Positions 22,221 through 34,820 of a DNA stretch of 64,000 nt are shown one piece after another (within the stretch, counting starts at the first letter, position 1; the number at the start of each line of letters is the position of its first letter). The notes below the pieces were generated by a model. That model made no database searches. It saw only the letters and a program-made list of their open reading frames with translations, and was not told the DNA's origin. This stretch comes from Protopterus annectens. Taxonomy: Eukaryota; Chordata; Ceratodontiformes; Protopteridae. The stretch covers positions 1,075,201,453 to 1,075,265,452 of the forward strand of contig NC_056725.1 in the NCBI RefSeq assembly GCF_019279795.1, written 5' to 3'. Both the position numbers and the translations under genes were made by a program.

Positions 22221-25200
22221 TGCTAAGACATATATGCTAAGACTCCTCAGAAGTTAAGATGGTGTTGTTATCTGAGACACTTTCTATGGTTGTGAGAAAT
22301 GAAAAGGCTTACCGTAGATAGCCATGCTTTACTAATGAATGTTTACTTTAAATCATCAGGAAAAACTCACTGTGTTGGCTTATAAATAAATAAAAAAGTA
22401 TCAAAATATCATTGATGTCTTGGAAGTCCAGTAGACTAAATACAATGGACATTTGATCACCAGAAGAAATTCCAGATAAGGACTTTAAGACTGTTAGAAA
22501 AGCTAATAGCCAAACTTAAGGCAATTGCCAAATACTTAAATCCTCACAACTAAAGTTTTCATAGAAAGGTACTTGTGCACAGGTAAATTAGTGAGCAATC
22601 CAGGCATGTGTGAATGTCAATTTCCTCAGCTGGAAAAGAGAGTGGTCAATTCAAGACATCATATGTCATCAGAGTTATTCAGGTGCTTCTTCTGGAAAAG
22701 AGCATTTGAGATTTATTGCTGATTATTTATGTCTTCTGTAGTACAAGAAAAATAACAGGAAATAACAGACACTAGTGACAATACCTAGGAATAGAAGAAA
22801 TGCTAATATACCTGGCTATGCTTATTACATTAAAAATTGCATTAAAACTGTTAAACCCAGAACAGGAAGATAGAAATATATTTGGAGACTGTAATTAGAA
22901 CATATTAAAAATTGTTAAAAGTAGAGTAGCAGCTATGAGAAAGAAAAAAAAAAGATGGAACATACCATCTACAGTAGTGTGGGTGAGGAAGTAAGAGACA
23001 ATGTTAGCTCAAGATGGGCAAAACTCATTTGCTGAAGAGAGTAGGAGAGGAAATAATATATGTCTTCTAATAATCCTAAAGTTCTAAATAGCCAAATTGA
23101 TACAAAGTGACTAGATTCAAGACCACGTCTAAAGAAGTCCTAAATAAAGCTTAGCCTAAAAGGTTAAATGACTCTTCAACTACCTTAAATGCATTAGGGA
23201 AATGGCAACAGCTTTTTTTTATTATTGTAAAATGAAATTGGGGAAAAGGAATGTAAAATGTTATTATTATTATCATGATATAAAGGTTCTCACAATTATT
23301 TTTCTTGTTTCCAGTTAAATGCATTGAATACAAATCAGTACTGTAATTTTTACCTGTTTAGTTCAATGTGGGAATTAATATCTTCAGTAAAATTTTCAAG
23401 CATTCAAAGATACAAATGTCCATTTATATGAGTAAACATCTACTTTCCTAACTGAAGATAACACCTGCAACAGGAAGGAATTAAATAAATTGTCAAAACT
23501 AGAATAGGAGTAGCATATTCATTTTATACAGAAATGCTCTAAAATCCTCTTCGGTGTAGTATAGTCGTAAAGCAGTAGAATATAAAAATGCTGAGATTTA
23601 AAGAGACAGAGAGAAATCATTTGAAGAACTCCTTGATACACTGTTGATGAACCTAACAATATGTTATAAGCTAGATATGCCCTATCTATTCCTAAATCTG
23701 AAAGCTAGTATTAAAACTATATTTGTAACGTTAAAGTGTTTTTACACGTGTACTAATTTAATGCTGCAAAGGAGTAAATGAAAGCAAGATATAATATTTA
23801 TTTTTGCATAATGCCAAAGCAAACAAATACAGTTAAGTCAGTTGCCTTATATATTATGCATTTATCTGGTAAGAAGCATTTAGAAGTGCCCATATATGCA
23901 ACTCAATGTACTGTTTAACACATGGTCCTGAACTGTAATCAATAATTCGTAGGATGCTTATACCAGATGATTCCACAAAGAATTATGTGAACATAGCATG
24001 AGAAATATTTCACTGCATTGATAACAGAGCTATCAGACCATTACCTTATGAATCTGGGTAAGCATTATATAGTATACAGTACAGAGGAACATATGCATAA
24101 ATGTAAATGCTTTCCTGTATGTGGATTTGAATGATACAGATGATTAGTGGTTAGATGTTACAACATGCTTTGTTAAAAAGTAGAAATGGCCCCAAGAGGA
24201 AAATTGCTTGCAATATATATTGGAAAGGAAATAACAGAATAAGAAACAAGGAACATAACACTATGGTGTGACTACAAGTGTGTAATGTGAGGAATGCAAA
24301 CATGTACATGCCTAGGGGGTATACATACATAATATAGCCTACATCTTTATATTCATCAGAAAATATGCAGTATATCTGTTGAAAATGTACATATGTCTTC
24401 ATGTCTATCATCTCTTCATATATTATCTGCAAATGTCTGGGAAGTTATTCTATATTAATGTACAGCATCTGCAATATGGCATGGTAAAACTGAAATAAAG
24501 ACTTGTTCAATGTATTATTACCATGTAACTGTTGTAGTTTATGGTGTTGCATCATTGCACTTATAGTGTGAGTCAGAAATACCTTTATGTGAAGTACTTT
24601 CCTCTTGCATTAATTCTGTCAGTATCCTGCATGCTAACTGATGTGTCCAAGTGTCAAGCTCATGTGCATGGCCAATGACAAAGTATTACCATACACATAA
24701 TTATTTTTTGAGTTTTTGCCATCAGGCATGAATTGCCATTTCCAAACTAATCGCTGACAGGTTACACTGCTCCATATTAACTGTCATGCAAAGAATTACC
24801 AAAGAAATGGCAGTTGTAGTTTACAAGACTCCTTATTGTGCATGTGTATGACTTGAAGTGAAATCATTATTATTTTAGGGAAGTCCAAATATAGATGACT
24901 GGTCATACAGAGTATACATGAGGGGATGTGAAGCCAGGCATATTTCAGGAATATTTACCAATGTCCATTATTCAGATATCCAAGGCAGTGTGTTTAGACA
25001 GATATAGATATATAAAGATATTATTATATCTGTATCTATATTTATATCTATATCTGTATCTATCTATTTACTTTGGCTTTTTGAAGGAGTTTCGTGAATT
25101 GATATTAGGCTGTGTTAGAATGACACAGCAAATCTGTATAAAGTAATACTGTAGTAATGTGATAGATACCTACAAAATATAAATGATGAATTATGCAAGT

Positions 25201-26200
25201 TAGCAATTTTAATGGTCGGCATTTAATTAGAAGTGGGCTACATTATGATGTACAAATGAGACATTTTTAAATATATGATGCCCAAAAACAAGTTAGAGCT
25301 CTATTATCCACTATATGGATTCAAACCCTGCACCTATTCCACTGCATCGGAACACAGACATTAGTAATACATTTGAGACATTACAGTAATCCCGAGAAAA
25401 GTACTTATGCTGTCAGTTGTCAGCACTGCACTTATGTTGTCAGACATTTGTTATTTTATGTTACACAGTACAGTTGAAATACTAGGGAGACAGGACAGAT
25501 ATGAGGATGAAAAGGAAGGTGAGGTTAACAACTTTTCTACAGGGCAGACTTACTCAACATTTTTGTAACGTGTTAACTGTAGTATCTTTGTTCATGAAAG
25601 ATCTTAAATACTGGAATGAATATAAATACAGTGTTTTGAATGTGTGCATATGTGATTAACTTTAGTCCACATTCACATTGTTGGGATAGCATTCTCCTTG
25701 TAAGGCATTCCATCCCATTTCTGAGCTGTCTTCAACAGCCATGTCACATACATTTGACATGACATGACCAGTATGTTGATGAAGGTTCATTCATATTGCA
25801 CTGTGAGTTTAACATAAATGTATTTGTAAGAGTTCCTTATCTGGTACAACCTTTCAAAGTGCAACTTTGATGAGGTTAGATCTCACATCACTGAATGATC
25901 ATTATAGCTAATATGGCACACTTGAAAGGCATTAGCTTATGAAAGACTTCATTCACGTTTCTGTCTTTTGTGCACGTCATTGTGTAGAAACCAACATGAT
26001 GTTTACCTCCATTGCTCATCATGCAAGTTGAGTGATCCATAAAGAGTTGAGATCTAATTAGCATATTTAACATGCCTGAAGGAGTTTATCTACACCCTAT
26101 AATGGCTATGTTGTGTATAGATATTTCAACTAAACCAAAAAGTAAAAAGGTCACACAGATAAACCAATTAGCAAAAACTACAAGAAAAAGCTAACCAAGC
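22221..26200. other. AT-rich sequence with no recognised gene
   Basis: Only short open frames occur and none shows a family motif. A GATATA/TATCTA-type simple repeat with dyad symmetry lies at about 24998-25070. I can name no transposon here; it may be old decayed repeat or ordinary intergenic DNA. Confidence 0.5.
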
Positions 26201-26202
26201 TA

Positions 26203-26934
26203 GAGTTTTCACTGTGTGATACTGTAAACAGCATGTAATAGAGGCCCATGGGATATATGCAAATGACCCCTTAAGGACATCAAAGGTTTCAGCTGGATTC
26301 CGGCGTGTAGCTTGTGAGACATTCACCTGCGAGCTACATCGCCGAAACCAACCGGCTGCATCAGCACTTTGCCGTAGTGCAAAGTGCCACAGCACAGCCG
26401 CTGCAAGTATAATCTATGGATGAGCAGCTGCAGCCGTACGGGCTGTGTAACGCATTCCTTCTCGTGCAAGGAATGCATTTATTTAATTATTTATTTATTG
26501 TGTTGTCAGTCTGACATCACAATAAATAAATAATTAAATAAATGCATTCCTTGCACGAGAAGAAGGAATACGTTACACAGCCCGTACGGCTGCAGCTGCT
26601 CGTCCATAGATTATACTTGCAGCGGCTGTGCTGTTGGGCACTTTGCACTACGGCAAAGTGCTGATGCAGCCGGTTGGTTTTGGCGATGTAGCTCGCAGGC
26701 AAATGTCTCACGAGCTACACTCCGGAATCCGTTTCAGCTATATGTCTTCTGAATGTTCTTGACTTTTTTCCTTTTTTGAGTGTATCTGTCCATAAAGACT
26801 TAAACAGGAAAAAGACATGGATATTCGGAAGCCATATAGCTGAAACACGATGTCCCTAAGGGGTCATTTGCATATATCCCATATCCCTTAGGCATCTATT
26901 ATATGAGGTTTTATGTGTCATTCAGTGAAAACTC
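26203..26934. mobile_element. Palindromic TA-flanked element hosting a second palindromic element
   Basis: The outer ends are GAGTTTTCACTG and its inverse CAGTGAAAACTC, each flanked by TA (26201-26202 and 26935-26936). The arms continue inward with matching blocks such as GGATATATGCAAATGACCCCTTA and its inverse near 26860-26885. The original centre is a hairpin: GTTTCAGCTATATGTCTTC at 26731 pairs with the inverse at about 26810-26850. Removing the inner element at 26295-26730 leaves a roughly 290-bp near-perfect foldback. TA flanks fit Tc1/mariner-type MITEs, which is an inference. There is no coding capacity. Confidence 0.75.
26295..26730. mobile_element. 436-bp foldback element with 9-bp target duplication
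   Basis: Left and right arms of about 215-220 bp are inverse copies meeting at GTCAG-T-CTGAC (centre 26510). The ends GGATTCC and GGAATCC are exact inverses. The 9-bp GTTTCAGCT lies on both sides (26286-26294 and 26731-26739). Arms keep several CpGs and differ at few positions, so the insertion looks recent. Long arms with a 9-bp duplication resemble Mutator-type elements, but an 8-bp reading (TTTCAGCT, hAT-like) is possible. There is no gene. Confidence 0.8.
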
Positions 26935-27075
26935 TAATGTGTATAGATCTTTCATTGAGCTCTAAAAATTACTTTGTTTTTGAATTACTGCCAAAACTGA
27001 ATCCTTTTCCACCATTTTATTCTGCAGTAAGGCAAGATAAACTGTCAGAAAACATTGCAAGATATGTCTTCTTAT

Positions 27076-27150
27076 TAGTTCATATGTTCATAGGAATGTA
27101 ATAGGCTACCTGCCCATGCGGGTCATTTTAAGCCTAATCAATTTTACTTT
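27076..27150 (-). repeat. CR1 3'-tail fragment
   Basis: The plus strand reads TTCATATGTTCATAGG, then TAATAGGCTACCTGCCCATG and TTTTAAGCCTAATC. This is the inverse of the 3' tail seen at 4050-4130. I see no ORF2 sequence beyond it, so it is a very short 5'-truncated copy. Confidence 0.65.
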
Positions 27151-29374
27151 TTGTGCTTGAATTAACCAATCCCATTTGGTTACAGATTGGTTTTACCAAT
27201 CCATAAAACTCTTTCATACAACGCTCATTTGCACTATGTTGATATGTATTTGCTTTGTGCTGTCTACTGCATTGTTTCCTTCTAATCTGTTCAGGACATC
27301 TGAAATGTACTTGATGGAGTCAGGGCAACACACTTATGTTTGCAGAATTTCACAGTTGTGTGATAGGCAAGTATTTGAAACATTTATTTTCTGGAGAGCT
27401 ACGCGTGTTGACAATGTCATTGCAGTATAGGGCAAGTGAACAGGTGTGTAACACTGCTCTCATTGCGAATTATATGTTTTGTTACTCTGACCATATTGTT
27501 GATACACTTTTGATACTGTCTACTTCTTAGGTGGACATTCCTGCATCTGTTATTTATTTATTTATTGTCCTCCCTTTTTTTTTTTTGGGGGGGGGGATTC
27601 ATCAGGTCAGTACAGTACTGTTTTTATTTCTGTAGGTTACAGCTTATGTTAACTGTTATGCCGGACAGCTTGCATTATTCTACAGACTGTTGTGTGCATT
27701 TTTTGGGATGCAAGTATGTTTTTGTTATACTTGGCTATGTTGTTTAATGTCTGCTGTATTTGTATATTTTGTTCAATAACTGTAAAGTCTATGTGTAATA
27801 CCTTCTCTGTCAAGTTGCATTGTAATATCCAGTTTTTTTTTCCATCACAACAGGGATGTGGCTCCTAAAAGTATAATGGCACATCATCACTGATGCCTCA
27901 TTTCTCAAAGTGTGAAAATGAGGTGATGCTACAGGCGCACCATCTCCATGGTGGATAGCTCCTTGATACACATGCCTCTGACAAGACCTTCCATGACTAT
28001 GTCGTGGATGTCAGTGCTCTTGGTGCAAGAGCCTTATATACAGAAGTGTCTGACATAGGGCCAGTAACATGATTCACAAGGCCATGCTCACAGAAGAGCC
28101 TGCATCATGGAAATAGAGGGTTGCAGGTGGTAGGCTTTCTATAGAACTGCTACTTTCCAAGATGGAGAAGTTCTTGTTGTAAATCAGTGATCCAGTAGCT
28201 CATCAGAATTTGAAAGAACAGTGTTGGATGTTGGAGAAGAGGTAAAGTAGCCTCAGGGGATTTCTACTTGTGATGCTCCGGTATGCTATTCAAATATCTT
28301 TACATCCAGCTCTGCAATTAATAGTTAAATGTATGCTTATACTACCCATCTGACCTATTAAGTCTGAATACACCTGGCACTGAGGTGTCACAGTATGGGC
28401 AAACGTACGTGCATTCTTTATGTTTAGTAGCCACCAAAAATATAGCATTTGCATGTGTGGTTGAGGTATTTTGGCATAAGCATTATGGTCATTGTTATTA
28501 TTATTATTATTTACTTTTTTCAGTGTATTTACAGGTGAAGCATTGTCTTGCACCAGCTCTGTGGACCTACTTCCTTCTAATGTTGGAGTATCCTTAACCT
28601 TTGGTGATAATGGGAGGGATGAACAGATACAGTCTGGGGATGCTGATTTTATATTAGACACAGGCAGTGTGCTCCCCACATCTCCTCCCTACAGTATAGA
28701 CACAGTCAATATGCCTACACATACCCATGACAGTGAATCATCTGAGAATGGACAGGTCGATGGGGACACAGTTGATAAGGTTAACATGGTATCCTCCGAT
28801 GCAGACATGGCATAATATCCCCCTAGACATCATGAGTGGGAGGTACCACTCAGGCATGTATGTAGAGGTGCTCACCTACACATGATCATGGTCTTGGATA
28901 TGGTTAATCCAGCAGACACTTTTCACAGTCAAGTAGCACTTAGACTTCCAAATGGGGTTGTAGAGTTAGCAGTGCAACTCCTGTCAGAGGCAGTTCTCAT
29001 GGCATGGAATCCACAATGAACTTGTCCATCTTCCATGAATGACTCAAACCTGCCCAGTATTGCCAGGGTATAGTGCTGGCATACATGATCTGGTTGTATC
29101 CTTGCAGACGTAAATATTACACCCCAGACTTTCTATGATACTTCACATACACATATACACAAACACACACACATATTTCATCATGGCTTTCCTGACACTG
29201 GACACACAGCTTGAATCCTTGACACACTGGCGTTGAGTCTGCGTACTTGTCATTATCTCAGCTCTCACACTCTCACATCTCCCCTGTGAAAGATATGCCC
29301 TCCTCACTCCCCCCCCCCATACTATGCAGTTGATGATGACTGTGCCCTGCCCTTTGCACAATCTATGACTTAGT
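27151..29374. other. Unassigned sequence with one short open frame
   Basis: No family motif was found. A plus-strand frame at 28492-28815 (107 residues) has a hydrophobic start after a poly-Leu run encoded by a (TTA)n microsatellite, then an acidic Ser/Asp-rich end. I do not recognise it and the microsatellite origin of its start argues against a real signal peptide. A T/G homopolymer run lies at 27570-27595. Confidence 0.35.
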
Positions 29375-29600
29375 ATTGCCTATGTCTGATATACACAGTG
29401 GCCAATCAATGCTTGGGTAGGCAATTTTTACCTAATTATTTTTAATGTGTGTTAAGTCTGTTAACATTCAGTAGCAGAAGCAGTTGTAGCTGTGTAGGGT
29501 AGCTTGATCACCTGTTTATGCAGATAATGCTGAAAGTGTGTTGGCCTCTGGGGAGGCACAGAGTGGCCAGCTAATACATGCATAGGCAAATTCTGTTTCT
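29375..29600. repeat. Diverged repeat shared with 32630-33010
   Basis: Blocks of the type CTATGTCTGATxxACATAGTGGCC followed by AATxxATGGGTAAGCA recur at about 29377, 29510, 32635, 32690 and 32938. The two groups flank LINE copy 4, which suggests it inserted into an older repeat cluster. Confidence 0.5.
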
Positions 29601-30018
29601 GGTGTGGAGCTAGTTATTTGAGCCATCTCTTCAGAATACTTAAGTTCTGTAGTAGTGCTTACTGTAGATTCATAGGTTCATTGTTGTTTACTTGGCTAAT
29701 GAAAACAAGGGCCTTTTTTAAATCTAGCCATGTGTCCCAAATCTCTAACAAGTTCTGATACCCTTGCTAAGTGTAAGCAGGGGTTTGGGAGATGAAACAT
29801 TTACAAGCAGGAGCCTGGGAGATGTACCATTTACAGATTGCCTGTGTCCATTAGAGACATAGGTGCCAAACCAAGGATGAATTTCCTGTTCCCCATCCAA
29901 TAGTCGAAGTTGCACTTGACTTGGCTTAGGGAGGAGCTCTGCTTCACATGGATGGTGAGCCTGTTCCACAGATGGGGTAGTCTCTGGGATTCATACCTGT
30001 CTGTCCAGCAGGTCCTAT

Positions 30019-32600
30019 TTATATCATAGGCAAGGCATACGTCTTTAGAACAGGTAATTCTGGTGCTGTTTTGTGGATATGCATGAGGTCCATCAGAGTG
30101 GGGTCAGACAATGTCCTGTATGCCAGGCATAGCTTGCCCCTCAAAAGCCTATAGGAGACAGAATAAAGGGATAGGGTCTTGAAGCAGTCTGCAAAGGACA
30201 TTTTACTTATGTCCTGTATTCTTTTAGTGAGGAACCTCTGTGGACATTCCAATTGTTGGATATACCTGGTTAAGTACATACCAAGGGGGGCATTATACTC
30301 AGTGATAGATCTGATGAATATTGAATACAGTGAAACAATGACTTCCTTGTAATTAGATGCCATACCTTCATTTATAACTTGCACAACATACAATGATGTC
30401 CTCACTACTGTAGGCACAAGATGGTCAAAGGCTAGATTACTATCTATGTGTGTCCCTAAGTCCCTGACTACTGGATTAGCTCTAAAGGGTATGTTGTCAA
30501 TATGGAAGTTACCAGGGTGGATAACTTCACAACGGATATTATTATGCACTTCTTGGCATTTAGTTTTAGTCCATGGGTCTGACACCAGTTGTTTGTCTGT
30601 GTCAGTCCCTCCTGGAGAACATCTGTGTCAGTGTGGGATTCAATGACAACTCCTTCTTTGCAACTATCTGCAAATTTCATCACAGACCACTGACATTGGC
30701 CTTGACTTCAGAGCAGTTAATGCCAAAAAGGATCCAAAGACTGATCCCTGAGGGACTCCACTTGTGACTAGCCTCTTTGTAGAGATGGACTCCCCAGTTC
30801 TAACTTCCTGGGTACATTTGTCAGCCAGTTGGCTGTATACCCAGGTGACATACAAGTTTGTACTTGACCTCCTGAGTTTGTCAACAATGCCTGAGTGGGG
30901 TATTGTGTCAAATGCCTTGGCCAGGTCAGTGTAGGCAGTTTGAACCATTTTTCCCTCATCCATTGTTTTGGTTACCTTCTCAAAGAAGTCCACTAGATTA
31001 AGTAGGTATGATCTGCCCTTGACAAAGCCAAACTGGGTTGGGATCAGTGTCTGGAGGCTTACAATAGCTCTGTTGATCATTTCCATGACAATTCTTTCCA
31101 TGGCGTTACATATAAGACTAGTGAGACCTATGGGTCTATAGTTTTTAGGGTCTGTAAATGGCCCACCTTTGTGCAGACGGATGACCGTTGCTGTTCTCCA
31201 TTCATGAGTCATGAAGCCTGTTTGGAGGCTACAGTTAAATAGTAATTCCAGAGTCCCTGATAGATTATGTTGCATGCTATTTAGAAGGCATCCTGGGATA
31301 TTGTCTAGGCCCATTGCTGCAGTGTTCTTGGTCTTAGAGACAGCATTAAGGACCTGTTCCCTAGTGATAGTAGTAGGAGTTATATTTGATGGTATTTCCT
31401 GCGGGAAGGTTGAGAGGGGTAAAGTTGGAGATGAATTTATCAGCCAGGAGGTTTTCTATATCTTCAGACTCAGTATAGATGGCTCCATTTACAATGAGCT
31501 CTGAACACAATTGTATATTGCATTTGAGGTTGCGGACATTGCTAAAGAATGCTTTGCGGTTGTCCTTGGCCTGGGAGGCCAAACTTACTTCAAATTTGGC
31601 TTTGGTAGAATTTATTTGTCCACTGAGTTGTTTGTTTAGTTTGATATGAGTGTTTTTATCCTGTTGGGTGCTGCACCTCCTAATTTTTGCTATGATTTTC
31701 TTCCTCTTGTTATACAGCCTATTGATGCTGTGATTCCACCAGGGTGGATTGTTTTTAGAATTAGTTCTGTACTTCTTCCAGATGGGTACATCTGCCTCTA
31801 TGGAGTTATTAACATGCTTATACAGGGTTTCTGTGGACAGTTCAGCATAGGCTGCAGTGTTCTCAGGGTTTATGGGAGCTTGACATTTTTCTAGATTATC
31901 ACTTAAAAGCAGGAGGTTAATCCTGAATTAATTCCTGAATATTCCAGGTTTAGCATAGGGTCCAGGTTTTATTTTTACTTCAAAGGAGACTATTTTGAGG
32001 CCATACCACAAAATAGTCTCCTTTGAAGTAAAAATAAAACCTGATTTATAAACCTGGAATATTCAGTAATTCCTGAATATTCCAGGTTTAGCATAGGGTC
32101 CAGGTTTTATTTTTACTTCAAAGGAGACTATTTTGTGGTATGGCCTCACCAAGGAAGACATTACACTAGGTGGTGTGCAGTACTGTCCCATATTAGTGAG
32201 AACTAGATCCAGTATGACTGCTCCCCTGGTTGGTGTATTCACTATCTTGTTCATGAGTTTGTGTTTACAAAATCCAGGAATCACTGTGCCTGTACATTTG
32301 TTGTTGTATAGGATTCCCAGTTAATAGTGGGGAAATTAAAGTCAGCCATGAATATGGTATAGGGTTGGATGATTAGTGTTTTTAATAAGTTTAAATACAT
32401 GGTATGAGTTTCCTGGGTCGTAGAGAGGGACCTATAGAATGCAAGGAAGTGGTATTGGATTTTGGCTATGGTGATTTGAACATGGAGTAGCTCAAGTGCA
32501 TTGTCCTGTTTGACCAGCCTTGAGGTATATTTATTTTTGATGTAAATAGAGACACCCCCACCTTTAGTCTCTGCCTGTAAAGTACCTGGTCTAAATGTAC
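30019..32600 (-). pseudogene. CR1 ORF2 of copy 4, disrupted
   Basis: The endonuclease remains include KGGGVSIYIKN near 32550, a DFNFPTINWE-like block near 32320 (Gly of GDFN replaced by Ala) and VRPYHKIVSFEVKIKPG near 32130. A linker with PPWWNHSINRLYNKRKK is near 31710. The RT (31314-30664) shows NYRPIGLTSL, FGFVKGRSYLLNLVDF, AYTDLAKAFDTIPH (motif A intact) and GVPQGSVFG. Motif C reads KFADSCKE, so the second catalytic Asp is lost. Several frame changes are present. Confidence 0.85.
31931..32152. repeat. Direct-inverted-direct triplication within LINE copy 4
   Basis: A 67-bp segment starting ATTCCTGAATATTCCAGG occurs at 31931-31997 and again at 32068-32134 with no visible difference. Between them (31997-32069) lies the inverse copy, which also includes the GAGGCCATACCA continuation found at 32137-32148. 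The middle copy differs by having TGATTTAT in place of TGGACCCTATGCT. The pattern fits template switching. Confidence 0.85.
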
Positions 32601-32605
32601 TGTTG

Positions 32606-33339
32606 GTGTGCTATTATACTTGTGTAAGATACATTTTCACCCACCTATGCAAATGATGCAGATAGTGGCCTGCCCTCTGGCAGGGTATCTGACCTGGGCT
32701 GTTTATGACTGATGCACATAGTGGCCATACAATACATGTATAAGCAGTTTATGTTTTGTTTGAGCATATTATTGTCATTTTTGTATTTGCTGGATATGTC
32801 AGTTTGTCATGAGAGACTTCTGTATAGGCGTTATAATTTTTACTGTCTCCTTTTCTGTTTAGGTATGGAAACATTTTTCTAGAAATCTTGATCACACAAC
32901 AGTGATACTGCTTATCAGAGTATCTTAGCCTTGGGCTACCTATGTCTGATGCTTATAGTAGCCAAACAGTTAATGGGTAAGCATAGCCTTGATTATTTGT
33001 ATGCATCACTTTTACTGTTTGTATCTGCTGTGCTCTAACATTATTTATGTGGTGAGTCAATATTTGCTGCCTAACAGCCAGTGCCATTGCATAGCATAGC
33101 ATAGCCTAGCATAGTGTGCTGCTTCTATCTGGCATAGTCATTCCTTGCTTTTGGCTCCTGTAACTCCTTATCTGTCTCAGATGCCCCTGTCAGGGGTACT
33201 TGGACCTGCAAACCCATGCACTGAGGCCACCCTGTTGTAACTGTTTTCGAATTATAACATTATGTATGATGACATACATGGTCGTTATTTTGACATAGAC
33301 ATATCCAGACAGTGTAAACTTGATGTTTTGAGTTTGTGC
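32606..33339. repeat. Repeat cluster right of LINE copy 4 and unassigned DNA
   Basis: Units related to 29375-29600 lie at about 32635-32760 and 32930-33010. A short CATAGCATAG run is at 33094-33118. Otherwise I see nothing nameable. Confidence 0.45.
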
Positions 33340-33815
33340 TTAAGCATGGTTGCAATCTTGCTCAGAGGGGTTGTGTGAATTTTTCATAGGAGTTATTAGC
33401 CGCAGTTTTAGGGCATATCCATCATTCCCCACTAGAGGCCCCTGCAGGACATCACTCCTTGCAAAACATTAGTAGAGGTCACAAGTATACCATATGAGGT
33501 GTAATAGAAACTGCTTGTGTGGTCTGCACATACATTGTAGATGATACCATGTACTTGATAGACCACCTGGCAGTTGATAGAGTGATGCACTTTGTGTTTC
33601 ACATATCTCCATCCCAGTTATCAAGTGGGGGTCTTATGTTAAAGTGGGTGCAGTCTATGGCTCCCAATACCTCAAGGAAATGGACTATAACATAAAATCT
33701 TGCATAGTGCTAGATCTTTCTCTTAGTTGAATGAGAATCAAATATGCTCCCACACATGTTGCAGCATTGCATCAAAAACTGTTAGAGTATTACTGAGGCG
33801 GAAGCCTGGGAACCA
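33340..33815 (-). pseudogene. Harbinger DDE nuclease fragment
   Basis: On the minus strand [20 protein letters not shown] (near 33770) corresponds to the nuclease N-terminus at 20.7 kb. FLEVLGAIDCTHFNIRPP (near 33660) holds the first catalytic Asp. INCQVVYQVHGIIYNVCAD lies near 33560 and GNDGYALKLRLITPMKNSH near 33400 (second Asp region). Stops and frame changes are present and the Glu-containing C-terminus is missing. It is a different, more decayed copy than the one near 20 kb. Confidence 0.75.
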
Positions 33816-33817
33816 TA

Positions 33818-33889
33818 CACACACACACACACACACACACGCACGCACGCATGCGCACGCACACACACACACACACACACGCACGCATG

Positions 33890-33953
<64 letters not shown>

Positions 33954-33978
33954 CACACACAAACACACACACACACAC
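33818..33978. repeat. (CA)n microsatellite with CG steps
   Basis: About 160 bp of CA repeat is interspersed with GCACGCATGCG-type steps. Open frames through it are artefacts of the repeat. Confidence 0.95.
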
Positions 33979-34334
33979 TCTGTGTCCCTTGTATATCACT
34001 GTAAGGTCCCTGTAGATAAAATATATAAAGCTACAACTCCTTAGTATCCATGGGGATTGGTTCTCCACAATTCCAATAGTACTGCAAATGGTTTCAACAC
34101 ATGTCCACTATTTACCATATGATGCCCCTGTGCACCCTATAGTGGTCCATTATTTGATATCATGGAGCCTATGGTAGGATACATGTCAAAAACCCATACA
34201 TCCTTAGGGCATTGCTACATACTCAAGTGTTCTAGCTAGTACTGCATTTGAATTCTTTTGACTGCTGTTTTAGCTATTTTTCTGTATATATGAAAAAAAA
34301 AAAAAAAAAAACTTTCCTGTAACTAGTGTAGTCC
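33979..34334. other. Unassigned sequence
   Basis: It contains a poly(A) run at about 34292-34310 and no coding motif. Confidence 0.4.
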
Positions 34335-34820
34335 AGATTCAGATTTGCTGTAACCAGGGCTGTGTGTAAGCTTCTGAGCCCCCCCCCCAGGCTTTCTGTG
34401 TTGGAAGGAAGCTTTCTGGCTTGTCAGTGGGAGTGGTGGGCACTAGGTAACCTGTCTACCACTTAGGGAGTGGGTCTGGCCCAGAGATTGTAGTTGTTGA
34501 CCATTTGGGCAGTTTTTCTATCTCTCTCAACTTTCTGATTTAAAAGCCCACATTTGCACTTGCCCCCCCCCCCTTTCCTGTAACTAGTTTAGTCCAGATA
34601 CAGATTCTTAGTTTTAGCACTTGAATTTGCTTATTCATGATCAGCACTTGTTCAGAACTTGTAAGCACTAAATAACCTACTAATTACTACAGCACTCAAC
34701 CTTCCTCATTACCTAGAGGAAAACAGTTTTAGTACTTATTTTCATGACTTGCTTAGAGAAAAACAGCTCTTGCACTCACTTTCCTCACTTATCTAGAGGA
34801 AAATAGTTTTTTATTCAGGC

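Larger units (their letters stand above)
29668..32605 (-). mobile_element. CR1-type LINE, copy 4 (diverged subfamily)
   Basis: The 3' end carries ATTCATAGGTTCATTG at 29668. ORF2 reads leftwards from about 32600, where it is truncated within the endonuclease. Residues differ at many places from copies 1-3 (for example MGLDNIPGCLLNSMQ), so it is an older or separate subfamily. It contains an inverted triplication at 31931-32152. Confidence 0.85.

Noticed and set aside
26168..26711. Short ORFs within the 26.2-26.9 kb palindromes
   Set aside because: The same DNA is read from both inverse arms; they have no family motif and depend on the foldback structure.
33727..34068. Thr-His repeat ORFs near 33.8 kb
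   Set aside because: They run through a CA microsatellite; the N-terminal part is antisense Harbinger relic sequence.
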